DNA of 64,000 nt from Homalodisca vitripennis (taxonomy: Eukaryota; Arthropoda; Insecta; Hemiptera; Cicadellidae). Position numbers and translations under genes: made by a program. Location: assembly GCF_021130785.1 (NCBI RefSeq), contig NC_060207.1, positions 106,490,001 through 106,554,000 of the forward strand, given 5' to 3'. The number at the start of each line of letters is the position of its first letter. Position 1 is the first letter of the stretch. The notes beneath the pieces were generated by a model. The model made no database searches and was not told the origin of the DNA. It worked only from the letters and a program-made list of their open reading frames with translations. Positions 35,646 through 47,037 of the stretch are shown piece by piece.

Positions 35646-35663
35646 TGTTTAACACAAATCAAT
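35646..35663 (-). promoter_or_regulatory. 5' UTR end and splice acceptor of the SANT gene
   Basis: On the minus strand a TTTGCCTTTTTTCAG acceptor ends at 35664. It is followed by 18 bases of leader ending in AAACA before the ATG. The upstream exon is not certain. A possible donor (GTTTGTAAG then GTAGTGG) lies near 36676 beyond the MITE. Confidence 0.55.
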
Positions 35664-35719
35664 CTGAAAAAGGCAAAATAAATACATTAATGACACATTC
35701 TAAATCTTACAGATAATTT

Positions 35720-36470
35720 GGTACTTTGGGATTATACCGACCACACCAGTATGAAGAACACAAAAATAGAAATTTATAGAAACAAACATGATAGAACGAA
35801 AAAACAACTCTTCAATTACAAAATTAGAAACTTACAAGCATTTCCAAGTATTGTGATCGGTATTGTTGTCGCTGTTATCTTATCTTTCTCGAGAATCCTG
35901 ATTACGGCAGGCCGCGCGGCATCACGTGATTTGCACGGTACATCATTGCCTTTCCATTACAATTCAATTTATATTTCTGATTAGCCCCTCTAGAATTTGA
36001 TATTTTACTGATAGGTACTATCTCGAGGGATGTTTTTCTTTCGTCGACATCAGCGCGGGGCAGCACCGAAGGTGCTGTCGAAGCCCGCGCTGATGGCCGG
36101 AGGCACTCGCATTTTGGGTGGCGGAATGTGATCAAGAATAAAAACAAGTTTTGAGTGTTTTTTTAATAAAAAGTTTAGTTTGGTAAATGTTTGTTTTTGT
36201 TGAATTTTTGTGTTTGGAGAAATGTAGAGGTAAAACACGGAAGTACAACAAAGCGATGCACCAGCTGAACGGGCGGCGAGACTCTGCAATCACGTTATCT
36301 ACTAGACGCTCGACTTTGACCTCTGTCTGAGGATGGGGAGGTGTTTGCGATAAGACAATTCCTGTTTTATATTGACGAAATATTGTTCTACGCTAATCTA
36401 GTAATCAGTAGAAACGAAATGTGAAATAACGATTCATGTCTGGGTGTGGTCGGTATAATCCCAAAGTACC
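35720..36470. mobile_element. 751-bp MITE with 8-bp target duplication
   Basis: The terminal inverted repeats (GGTACTTTGGGATTATACCG then ACCACACC, and its reverse complement at 36443-36470) are perfect over about 28 bp. The flanks are the perfect 8-bp direct repeat GATAATTT (35712-35719 and 36471-36478). An 8-bp duplication fits hAT, P or Merlin superfamilies; the GG-starting terminus is not typical hAT. There is no ORF. The interior includes a strong hairpin at about 36050-36092 and a GCGCTGATGGCCGGAGGCAC segment shared with the 1-kb repeat family. It lies in the intron just upstream of coding exon 1. Confidence 0.92.
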
Positions 36471-36478
36471 GATAATTT

Positions 36479-37880
36479 ATTTCATACATTTTATGTTTAC
36501 AATACTTATAATTATTTTATCTTTTATATTATATTTAATCAATACATTGAAAATAATGTGTAGCAAATAACAGCTTGAATATAAAATTAACCAGAGATGA
36601 AGCACATCACCATGTTTTCCTCCAGTTATTTCGTTAAAAGCTAAAATACAATAGTCTCTGCAGTTTGCAGCCACTACCTTACAAACATACTTCTAAGAAT
36701 TGGAAACTACACTTCCCTAACAACTCTCCTCCGCTCGATCACTGTTAGTTCAGCTTATGTAAATGACTAGATGATTCCTCTATGTGCTACTTCTCATGTA
36801 TTTTTAAAACCAGACTAAAGCACAGTGTAATCCATTGTACAACCATATTTTCAATTTTTCATAAGACGTTTAATTGCTTTTTAATGTGTGTTTCATCAAT
36901 GTTTAATTTAAATACTTTTTTATTTAGTATTATTGTAAGATGGGAAGCTATGAACTAGAATTTTCAAACTTTAATCTAGCGTAGAAAAGAAGGTGAACGA
37001 AAAAGAAGATTTAGGAGCCAGCTTCAGTGAACCTCGAGTTCTCCCCATATCAATACTTAGGTTAACCGCATGCACTTTTTTGCCGTTATTTTTTTTATAG
37101 AAGCTTTGTGAGTTCTTATTTTGAATATCTTATCCAGACACTTTTTAGTTTTTCTTTTAAAGTTTATACTTTTTAGTGGTAAAGTACAAAAAGTTTAAAA
37201 TATTTTTCTGAAGAACCCAGAAAAATTTTTTAAACTAAAAAAGCATTTGAACATATTAATAATGTCTTTAAAATAAGTCATCTAACATAAATCTATGACT
37301 AAAAATAAGGCCGTAAAAGTGCATCAAGTTTAATATATTTTTTCATACGGAGCTAAAATCAAGATGGCCACCACTACAGCCAGCTCTTAAGATCTTTCAG
37401 AGGTTTTAGGCATAAATTGTTTAGTGAGAGTACTCTAATGAGAGTATTATTTAATAAAGAGGAAGATGATTTTTATAACAAAATATTATCATGAAGATAT
37501 CAGCAGTTCATATCTTCATATCAGCAGAATTTTAGTTCTAGAAGACAATGACATTAAATATACAGTTGGTGTTCAGAAAGTACCACATTTCATATTATAA
37601 AACACTGCCTAAAATGCTTCCTCAACCTTCAATAAACACTACAAGCAAGAATCTAAAACAGACACATAATTCATAATGAGAGTTGTGCTTGTTGTACACA
37701 GAGCAAAGTGAGCAAAAACACAAACTGAAGTACGGGCACTGTTTATTATAAGTGAAAGAATACTGTGATCCAAACAGTGTTTGGCATTTTGTATAGAGTG
37801 GTTGTTCTAATAGTACCTCACTTTCTTTTGAGCAATCTTCTTGGTCAACTGATAGGTGTACATTATTGAAAAAACATTGG
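36479..37880. other. Probable 5' flank of the SANT gene
   Basis: No coding region is recognised. The stretch around 36660-36770 may contain the first untranslated exon and promoter of the minus-strand gene (a GTAAG/GTAGTG donor-like site at about 36676). No TATA box or initiator could be assigned with confidence. Confidence 0.35.
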
Positions 37881-38227
37881 TAGCCTAATAAAATAAATTT
37901 CAGCGCATAAAACTAGATGTATTATGTATCATATTCTAGTGGAAATTCTGTACTTTTACGGAGTATATATGCCATCCTGTAGCCATTTTGTATTTTTCAG
38001 AAAAACAAATTTCAGACCGTATACGTGCAAATCTAAGAGTTTGAACTCATTGGTAGGCTAATAAAAAATCTCAGCACATAAAATCAAATGTATTGTATAT
38101 CATAATGTAGTATATATTGTGTATTTTCACATTGTATAGGTGTCATCTTGGAGCCGTTTAGTATTTTTGTGGAAAACTCATAAGTTCAGACCATCTACGT
38201 GCAAATCTAAGAATAAGAACTCATTGG
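37881..38227. repeat. Two-unit tandem repeat, 173-174-bp period
   Basis: Units start at 37881 and 38054, with a third start at 38228, each after the bases ATTGG. Shared features are TAG.CTAATAAA, CAGC.CATAAAA, TTTCAGACC then GTGCAAATCTAAGA, and ACTCATTGG. Identity is moderate (roughly 75-80% by eye). The third unit is truncated by the start of LINE coding sequence. Confidence 0.75.
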
Positions 38228-40136
38228 TAGATCAATAAAACTCAAAAATGACAGCTGTCCTCAAACAACAACGAGAAAGTAACAGAGAGAAAGCCCAAAC
38301 CATGGACAGAGAATGCATTAGACTTAAAGACCTATACCTCCAGGCACTAGAGAGAGAGAAAAATGCTCAGGTCAAGAGGAAGATAGGTTACAAACAACAA
38401 CCAGGAAAAAGACTATAGCAGAAACTGAAAAAACTGTGAAGAGAACGTACAGCAGCTCCATTAACAGGGCAGAAATAAGTCCAAAGCCCTCTGGCAAGCA
38501 ATAAATAATGAGAAAAAGACTAGCCACGACCCAGATAACCAGATAAACCAAAAAAGTAATGGAAAAACAATTCAAGAACCAATGGAAGTAGAAAACTGCT
38601 TTAACATCTTCTTCACTACAGTGGCGAAAAATCACTACAAAACAATTAAACCAATACGTTACCTCCCACTCACCAGAATTTAAAGCAGAGTAACATTGAT
38701 AGACTTTTCTTCCAACACGTATGCCGGTTAAAGGAACAGAAGACCATAAATACTCTTGAATCAAAAACCTCATCTGGCGTAGATGAAATATCAGCAAAAC
38801 TTATTAAATCCTGTAAAACAAATTATCTAAAGCTTATAGAAAGCAGCTTGTAGAAATCCAGTACACATCATGGTAAGGATCCAATCTGTGGAGCTCACAG
38901 ATGTATGAAGGATGACCTGCTCGACTGGTTACAAGATGCTTGCCACACAGTTATATATGCGGATGACACAGTCCTCACACTACAAATAAATCAACAGACA
39001 ATCTCAATAGAAATACAAATACAACACTAAACATCACTATAAAAATCAAAATTCTTTATTTACATGAACATAGAGTACAGTAATGGCGTTGTTATTAAAG
39101 ATGTGTACATTTCATATCTTAAAATTGTATATACAATAATAGCTTAGTTGAAATCAGTCAAGAAGATATAAATAGGTAACAGTTAGAGTTAAAAAGAGAC
39201 GATGAAGCTAAGTTTATATATGTTACAGAAATGTTACCATAAATAGTCAGGCATTGAAAAATTCTTCTAGGGTGTAAAAAGATTTCTGTAGCAGCCAGGT
39301 CTTGAGCGATGTCTTGAAGTTCTTGTCTTCTCTATGTCTCTTCAGATCTTCTGGGAGTTGGTTGAAAAGTTTTCTCCCCATGTAGGTAGGTTTCTTTTCA
39401 AACAGGGTGAGGTGGTGCGTTGGCAGGGCATGTCATATGCATTTCTAGTGTTATAGTTATGATTGTTACCTAGGTGGTCAGGTTTCTGAGCTACTGTGTG
39501 GCAGGTGGCCTCGCAAATATAGAGTGAGACCACTGTCAGGATTCCAAGTTCTTCAAAAGCCTGACGGCATGACTCATGAGGAGTCAGTTCTGCTAATATT
39601 CGAATAGCCTTTTTTTGCAGAACTAGAACACGGTCCCTGTTTCTTGCTGAAGAGTTGCCCCATGCTAATAATCCATACCTTAGGTGGGACTCAACTAGAG
39701 AGAAATGAAGGAAACAGGATTTTTCCGGACATTTGCCATCGTTCAGTGAAACAAGAAATCAGTAACACTAAGTTTCGAGATCTGCAATCTGATCTCTTCT
39801 TCAGGTAAAGAACTAACCTAATACATATTACAAACTAGGTTAAAAAAACCACCTACAGAGAAATATGCTGTCCTGGTAGTATCTTGGTTACAAGAACTTT
39901 TTACTCTTTTGAGCATAAATGCTGGAGTTAAGCTTACAACAGAGATCGTCAATGTGTGGATTCCAAGATAGCTTGTCATCTATTATAATGCCAAGGTACT
40001 TTGCTTCGTTATCTTGAGCTATTTCAGGTAAGCCATAGTAGTCACTGGTTCTTCGGCCTTTCCATATAAGTTGCTGTGTTTTGCTCTCATTAAGAACAAG
40101 ATCTTGCTCTATGGGATGTATTATTGTTTGTATAGT

Positions 40137-40601
40137 TCATTCAACTAGTTGCTGTCGGTCTTTCAGGTAGCTAGCAAGCCAGTTTTGTGATGCTCCTCTA
40201 ATGCCCATGTTCCCTACTTTTTGGAGAAGTAGAGAGTGGTTTAGGCAGTCAAAAGCCTTACTGAAGTCCAGCAGCATGGCAGTCACAGTTGTACTCTCTT
40301 CAAGTTGGTCGATGATGAATTCTGACAGTTGAACTATAGCTGTAGTTGTGGATTTACCACGGAGGAAGCCATGTTGCTGGGTCGTCAAGATGTTGTAAGT
40401 CGTCAGATGTGTTATCAGTTGGTTTAGTAAGATCTTTTCCACTACTTTAGATATTGTTGGGAGAATTGATATTGGTCTATAGTTTTCCACTGATGTTACG
40501 CTGCCTTTTTTGTGAACAGGGAATACTTTTGCAAGTTTAAGTTTTGTTGGAAAAATGCCCTGTGAAAATGAAAGGTTGATTATGTGACATAAAGGACTCA
40601 C
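40137..40601 (-). pseudogene. LINE reverse transcriptase fragment
   Basis: An open stretch of 155 codons covers RT finger and palm motifs: VHKKGSVTSVENYRPISILP, the QHGFLRGKSTTTAI box, and the aspartate motif MLLDFSKAFDCLNH. It stops just after the SYLKDRQQLVE motif. The following sequence resumes near the C-terminal side, so the part with the YADD catalytic box has been deleted. It is non-functional. The jockey/CR1-like assignment rests on the motif wording. Confidence 0.85.
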
Positions 40602-41157
40602 TATTTCATCCTTGCAGTGTTTCAGTAGTGTGGAGGTGAGTTCATCGATACCTGCTGATGGTTTTGATTTCAGAGATGAGAGTGTATGGGAAACTTCTTC
40701 TGGTGTGGTGGGATGAAGGATGAAGTCAGGTATTTCGCCATAGTCTTTGCATGTTCGTAACTGATTATTTACGGCTTGGCCAGCATTGCAGAGAGTGATG
40801 TCAGGTATTTTTGTAAAATACTGGTTGAAGTACTCAGCTATTTCATTAGGATTCTTGATTTGTTCTTCATTGATTACAAGTTTTAGTGATTCGTCCTTTG
40901 TACTATTTTTGCATCTTTCGTAGTTAATAGCCTGCCAGATAGCCCTTTGTTTGTTGTTTGAGTTGTCAATGAAGTCTGAAGTTGACTGTTTTCTCAGTTT
41001 TTTTTTAAGTAGAGGTCAAATATTCTTTTCTGTCAGCAGTTTCTATCTTATAGTCATCATAGCCAGTTGTCCTTTCCATTTCCAGAGCTCTGAGGAAGGA
41101 CTTTCTTAATCTTTCTGACTCTTTATTGGTTGCTTTAAATATTGCGTTACTTTTCGG

Positions 41158-41694
41158 TCAGGATTTTTTATGAGGGCATGTTAGATTGATAATTTGAATG
41201 AGGATTTTATGAAAATAGTTATACGATTCTTCTGCAGAAGGGGTGTTGTAAACATTTTCCCATGTCTCTAAATGTAGTAGGTATTTAAAATAATCCATGA
41301 TTTCCTGTGAGAAGTGTCTATTAGATAAAATGGGTGGAGGTAGTTTTTCATTTAGAGTAAAAATAGTACAGAGCTCAGCAATGTGGTCTGATAGGCCAGT
41401 GACGACTAGATCAGTGTCAATTTTACTCTTGTCAAGATTTGAGCAAACAAAGTCAATTGATGATTCAGTGTTTAAAGTGACTCTAGTTGGTGGAAGATCT
41501 ATCCTATTGATGTTATGACTGGCCAACATGTCTTTTAACTTTCTGTTTCTGTAGTCATGATTTAGCCCATCCACATTAATATCACCCATGATAATTGTGG
41601 GGCATTTCCAAGTAGGAATGAGGTCTATTGTACTAGACAAGATATCGAGGGCATTGTCAAGACTTCCACTTGGTGGTCTGTTAACACCAACCAT
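41158..41694 (-). pseudogene. LINE apurinic-type endonuclease fragment
   Basis: An open stretch of about 178 codons begins at the GVNRPPSG motif and includes IIMGDINVD, SSIDFVCSNL and LSDHIAELC. These are the metal-binding and catalytic Asp/His motifs of the C-terminal half of APE-like LINE endonucleases. The N-terminal half is missing because the copy is 5'-truncated. The sequence then enters a pre-RT linker (NYFHKILIQIINLTCPHKKS) and is cut by a stop. Confidence 0.85.
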
Positions 41695-42414
41695 ACTGCT
41701 ACTCTTAATGATTTAGTTTTAAATGAGAAAAAGCTGTACAAATGAATTTTACTACAAAATGTAAAAAAATGTAAATCTTGCACTACCAGGCTTGGAAGTA
41801 AAGTCCCTCAGTAAACATCTTGGCATCATAGTTGACACAAATTTAAACTAGAAACCTCATGTTTACCAACTCTGCAAAAAACTATGCTCAGGCATTTATG
41901 TAACACGCAGAATTAAGCATGTAAGTAGAATAGAAACAGCTAAGACTGCCTAATTTGCCCTATTCAAATCCCATCTAAGATACGGCTTGGCAGTATGAGG
42001 AGTTACTACCAGCACCAATCTTGAGAGAACTCTTAAACATCAGAAAAGAGCTATCAGATGTCTGGCTGGACTACAACTCCAAGAAAGCTGCAAAGAGCCA
42101 TTCACCTCAAAGTCCTTACTGTTATAGTCCTGTACATTAGACGTAATCCTTTGAGCAGTCAACTCTGGACAACATAGCCGTAACAACAATGTACACCAAC
42201 ACAATACAAGAAATGTCATAAACTTCAATCCATGCCATACCACCATCTAAGCCTCTACAAAAGGAAGCCTTCATACAAAAGAGCCGTGTACTTCAAAAAG
42301 CTGCTGAACAACTTGAAGCAACAGCATCCAAACCACTTCAAGAAAGCACTGACTGAATGGTTACAGGAGAGAGCTTTCTACACGGAGAAAGAATTCTACG
42401 CTGTTCTGCACTAG

Positions 42415-43066
42415 TAAAAGAGGGTATGACAATAAATACAAAGAAAACTACACTGTTGCCAGAGTCAGCAATTGACAGATAATGACTTGTTTTTTATTCC
42501 CTCCTAAATAAAACAGCAGAAGGATTTTCCTAATGAGCTTGGCAAAGGATCTCAATAAACAAGAGATCCAATCACAAGTGGGAGTGGCAATCACACAAAA
42601 ATTGACAAAGGAGTTATCTTTAGACTTGGTATGGAATCCCTCAACTTTGATGGACACCATCAGTAGAACATGTTATTACATGAAGGAGCTTCTAATGTTA
42701 AAAGAACTGATGGAAGAAATAACCATCCAAAACTGGATGTGGAACATGCTATTTCTTTATCTGTAAAATACATGCTGCCCCAGGTAAATAAACAATATTA
42801 TGTTTTTACTTTTAACATAATACACAACATATACTTATCGTTGTTGGCAATATACAATGTACAATCAAGTTAATTAAATACTAAAGATAGCCTGTTTAAT
42901 TCAATACATAAAATATTTATACATTTATAGAAAACTAAACTGCGTTTTATTACTTGCATAAGAATTTTCAATGTGCGCCCAATTACATTACAACATTCGT
43001 GAGTCTCATCATGGATAAACAATTTATTGAGAACTTCAAATTAAATCACATGGTGGCCGCTTTATT

Positions 43067-43097
<31 letters not shown>

Positions 43098-44027
43098 CAG
43101 ACAAGTTGGTCTCCTTTGTAACTTGCTTATCCTCTCAGACCACTAGCCTGTGTGAGGATTTTAGAAAGGGAGAGTCAGTCGGTAGACTATAAAATTAATA
43201 GTACTGATAAAATGTGATACTGTCACTGAAAATATCGAACCTGTATTATCTCTAACCCAGAGACAAAATCCTACTACTTAGACGATACCAGCACTGGCTG
43301 TCTGGGTCACTTGTATTGCTAACTATTGGGTTTTGGAACACCACTGATAATGATCTAAAACCACATATACAATATTCATTATAATTAAAGATGTCACTAG
43401 CACCACAAATTTAAGTAAAAAAACTAAAAAAAAGAAAATTATTAATATTAACCTAATTTAACATAATACCCACAACATCAGAAACAAGGGGAATGGGAAC
43501 AAATCAATTAAGTTCTAAATCCATCTTTACAATATTCCTAATGATGTAAACTTTAACTAGCAAAATGAATTTCAGCATTGTAACTAATTACAAGTACCAA
43601 TAGGTAATGCATAAAAATTCCATAAATTCCTCCCTTTAGTGCTGGCCTGCACAACCAGTGATGAACAAAAAACATCCATCAAGATAGTAGCCTAGCTATC
43701 AGGTAACGTATACAAATTTCAAATGGTATGATCACAACGAGAATTGTAATTCCTAAAGGAAACATTTTAAAGGTTATTCTTTCCTTATCTGGACGATCAA
43801 TTAACAATTAATTTGTTAAATAGGTAATAGAAACATAAATTTTTACAGAGAAACATGTAGAAAATGTAATACTAAAGAAAATTATCTACAATAAGGCAAT
43901 TACAATGAAATAATAGTTTTAACATTAAATTTTATTACCAACACTTATTGTGTAGATAAACAGATTAACAAAATTGAATGACAGAAAATTATTTGTACGC
44001 TTAATAATGTTTGAATTAAAATTTAAA
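42415..44027. other. Gene-free stretch with poly-A tract
   Basis: A run of 27 A at 43071-43097 may be the tail of a retroposed copy, but the upstream sequence was not identified. A 114-bp stretch ending in a donor-like CCCCAG/GTAAAT at 42781 can be read as a short exon-like peptide, without family support. Otherwise AT-rich with nothing recognised. Confidence 0.5.
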
Positions 44028-44284
44028 AGTAAAAAAAGTAAAAGTAAAGAATGTCTTATTTTACCAGGCGAAGTTAGGGCTAAGAAGCCCTCTCTAACAC
44101 TTAACCTGGGGACCAACAAATTAAAGGTGACTTCCGAACCACCACCAATGGCCGGGCAGGCGGGCTGCTTGCAAGGACAGGATCGCTCAGCGGTCACCCA
44201 TCCAAGCAGCAGCCACGCGCGACATTGCTTGATTTGGTTATCTTGCAATAACCGCCGTACCCGCTACACTACGCCATTGGCAAA
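44028..44284 (-). mobile_element. 5S-rRNA-derived SINE (SINE3-type)
   Basis: On the minus strand the head reads AATCAAGCAATGTCGCGCGT then GGCTGCTGCTTGGATGGGTG and ACCGCTGAGCG. This matches the internal promoter region of 5S rRNA (AAGCAACGTCG, then TTGGATGGGTGACCGC), including A-box and C-box positions. The tail contains GGTCCCCAGGTTAAGTGTTA and CTAACTTCGCCTGGTAAAAT, a LINE-type 3' end, followed by (TTTTAC)-like simple repeats at 44028-44050. Such a chimera would be transcribed by RNA polymerase III and moved by a partner LINE. The boundaries are approximate. Confidence 0.75.
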
Positions 44285-44299
44285 TTTAGATAAAGTTTT

Positions 44300-45594
44300 C
44301 AAAAATCTATCCTTGTACTTCAATACATTAGGCAGCTCACTTTCAAATTGATCGTATAGCCCTCCACAACACTGCATGGTTATTCTTGATTTGTGCAGCG
44401 GCATCTGCAATACGATCCAACAACTCTTCATGTGTATTAACTTTTTTCTGATATACTAGATTCTTCATCTAACCCCATACACAGAAATCTAACACCTAGA
44501 CTGCTTTGAGTAGCCACGATAATAGCTTCTTCAATATTGACATTGTCCTGGGTAGAACGATCGCGGTGAGTATTAATGCTTAAGAGGTTATCAGTTTCTC
44601 TTAAGGTATGAAATGTTCCACTGATAGTTTTTGGGTTTGGACTGTGGTTAGGAAAACGTCTTTGGTATTCTGCAGTAGCAGCGGTTGCATTTCCTGCATA
44701 CACGCCTAACATAAATACCATGTAGGCATATTCTTCTGTTGTAAATAACAAAAGTATTGAAGTCGTAATAGTATGATACAATTTTAAATTACATTGAACA
44801 GCACCCTTTGGAACTATTACCGACTAGGTAGCAAATAATATCCACTTCTCACAACATTACATTGTTGATCAACTGATTTGTGATACCAACTTATCAAATC
44901 ATAATTTACCTTGTTTGAAGGTTAAGTGACAAAGATGCGTCGGTACATGTTGTAACTGTTTGGACAATCTTTATTAGGTTTTAAATGTTAAAATTTAGTT
45001 TATTTCAAACTTAATTTAATTTACTAGTAGAGTTTGTTATTAAATTGCGGAATAACTGAACGTTTATTTCTCTGTAAAAACTGTATTTCTTGCACAGTAG
45101 TGTTGGTAGTAAAATTTGATTTTTAAAACTATTATTTCATTGTAATTGCCTTTTTGTACATAATTTCCTTCAGTATTGTTTCCTTCAGTATTGAATTTTA
45201 TACACGTTTTTGTGTAAACATTTATGTTTTTATTACCTATTTAAAAAATTAATTGTACATTAAACATAAAAAATTGTTTTTCGAATGCTCTTTTTTGTGT
45301 TTTACATAGTACATCTTAAACAATAAGAGAGATATACAGTTATGGAACAAACTTTATTCAATTTATCATGTCAAAAACCATTAGAAAAAACAGAATTCGT
45401 CTCTAAATCCCTCTTCCCAAACTCCCAGCAAATGATCATTTAATCTCGGCTACTAAATTGTTGGTGAAATCATTTGTTGGCCGTTACTCAGTAACAAAGA
45501 ATTTCCGGACCTATGTTTATATGGACTTTTTTCATTATTTTTTATAGTATAATAAGCTCAGAAATGCCGGTAACACTACCTGAATCACCCTGTA
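44300..45594 (-). pseudogene. DUF4817-type transposase deletion derivative
   Basis: The 5' end on the minus strand begins TACAGGGTGATTCAGG (45594) and passes CATAGGTCCGGAAATT, features of a widespread arthropod mariner-like family. The N-terminal domain (44781-44440) reads TTEEYAYMVFMLGVYAGNAT and EYQRRFPNHSPNPKTIS then LRETDNLLSI, the DUF4817 helix-turn-helix. The frame then breaks. What follows (about 44430-44360) resembles the C-terminal end of the family (LLDRIADAAAQIKNNHAVLW). The whole catalytic core is missing. Its 3' end is cut near the 5S-derived SINE. Confidence 0.65.
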
Positions 45595-45601
45595 TACTCA
45601 G

Positions 45602-46230
45602 AATGACTAAAGTGTGCAGTGAAAATTGTTTTAATGTTGGAAATTTTTTCAAGTGGGTAGAACTGTTCAAAAACGGCCGAGACTCAGTGACTGACAAACA
45701 CTGTCCTGGTCGACCAGTTGAAGTTTCAACTCCCTCACTGGAAAGTTGACTTAATGACGTAATTCGTGCTGACCGCCGAGTCACTATGGAAATGATATTT
45801 GCAAAAGTTCATATAAGTATGGGTACAGTTCATAGTATTATAAAAAACAAGTTAAAGTACTGCAAAACATGTCAAGATGGGTCCCAAAGGAGTTTACATG
45901 GTTATACAAGGAAACGAGGTTGAGAGTGTACACAGAGCTACAGGAACGTTATGAAAGAGAAGGTGAGTACTTCCTAACAAAATTTTAACATGTGATGAAA
46001 CTTGGGTTCACTATTATGAGCCAGAATCAAAAAGGCAAAGCGCGGAGTGGATGCACAACAGCTCACCTGTCGGGAAAAAATTCAAAACCCAAGCATCAGC
46101 AGGAAAAGTCATGTTGATGGTGTTTTGGGATAGTGAAGGTTAGGTTTTTGTGATTATCTTGAAGAGCAGCGTACAATAAACAGCCAATACTCGGTAATTT
46201 GAGTACTGCCGGTCGTTTTTGTCCACGAAT
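45602..46230 (+). pseudogene. Mariner transposase fragment
   Basis: The plus-strand reading, broken by several stops and frameshifts, gives FFKWVELFKNGRDSVTD, a GRPVEVSTP linker, IRADRRVTMEMIFAKV, the first catalytic aspartate motif (CDETWVHYYEPESKRQS), and SAGKVMLMVFWDSEG. Sequence for the second and third catalytic aspartates is absent after about 46200. It is an old 3'-truncated copy adjoining the terminal repeat of the neighbouring DUF4817-type element. No inverted repeats of its own were found. Confidence 0.75.
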
Positions 46231-47037
46231 AGACAGTGCAGACTCTCGACAATGTGGCAAATTTAATATAAAAAATATGAATTACAACTAATATATTATT
46301 TGTTAACTTACAGTTGTTTGTTACTTTGGTTATCTATCTACATTTTTTCATGTAGAAAGTACAAAAATGTTTTAGTAAGACTTATTTTTGGATTTAAAAT
46401 TTAGCTTCACCATATCAGTAATGTTGTGAAATCGTGATCTTTCAAGCATAGACAGGCACTTCTGATGGTATCGGAATCAAATGAAAAGAGCCACAGTATT
46501 GAGTATTGGAAAGGATCCAACCCTAATAAAATTTCCTGGGACATTATAAAAATTCATGCATATTCACGCATGTTTCCCGGAGTCCGAAATTCATGCATAA
46601 TGTTCCAGATTCTCATCGTTGGTGGTAACCCTGGTTTGAGTCTCGCAAAAGTATCGTGGCTCCGAATATATCCCACTAATACATAAAGAATACATCAGCA
46701 TCATTAGATTATAGTCAAGCACTATGAAACAACATGACAAAAGATTCTCATGTAATTTGGACTATTTAATTTAAAATGTTCGAGTCATCCAAACGATCGT
46801 CACGTGTGCGTAGAAGTTGTTTTGGGAAATAGTTAACCGGAGATGGATCTTAGCGATTCACTGCTTTTATTTAATGATTATAATCTGTTTGCCACCGGTA
46901 CTTTGCATATTTCATTGCAATAATTCATTAATCCTATTCAGTTAAAATAGGCCATGCCATAACCTGTTGTAAGACCACATTAAGATTACTAAAACAAAGG
47001 TTTTTTTAATAACAGGTAGGTAACTGATATGAAACAT
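46231..47037. other. Gene-free stretch
   Basis: No gene or repeat boundary recognised between the mariner fragment and the hAT pseudogene. Confidence 0.5.

Larger units (their letters stand above)
39032..41695 (-). mobile_element. LINE (minus strand) inserted in the older LINE
   Basis: On the minus strand this element runs from a 5' truncation in the endonuclease domain (41694) to its 3' end near 39032. It carries an endonuclease C-terminal half, an RT segment, and a post-RT segment (ESHLRYGLLAWGNSSARN, LQKKAIRIL, SCRQAFEELGILTV). A ~190-bp block at about 39710-39900, with GAAGAAGAGATCAGATTGCA, interrupts the post-RT region. It looks like a separate small insertion. The flanking DNA continues the plus-strand LINE on both sides. 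A target duplication was not resolved. Confidence 0.7.
38250..42414 (+). mobile_element. Degenerate LINE (plus strand), interrupted
   Basis: Two halves of one non-LTR retrotransposon read on the plus strand. The left half (38250-39030) has pre-RT sequence, TLESKTSSGVDEISAKLIKS, and the polymerase box VIYADDTVL. The right half (about 41700-42414) has the post-RT part, LGIIVDTNLN, LERTLKHQKRAIRCLAGL and a C-terminus ending YAVLH with a stop at 42412-42414. Many stops and frameshifts occur throughout. The two halves are separated by an opposite-strand LINE, so this is the older element. It belongs with the jockey/CR1-like LINEs. Confidence 0.75.

Noticed and set aside
36477..36674. First coding exon of the SANT gene
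   Set aside because: A donor-like site is present nearby, but the 65-codon frame has no similarity and an untranslated exon is more likely.
42670..42782. Exon-like stretch ending in a GTAAAT donor
   Set aside because: It reads cleanly for about 35 codons, but upstream frames are broken, no family was recognised, and no partner exon was found.
44100..44284. Functional 5S rRNA gene
   Set aside because: Only the promoter-bearing middle resembles 5S; both ends differ and a LINE-like tail follows.
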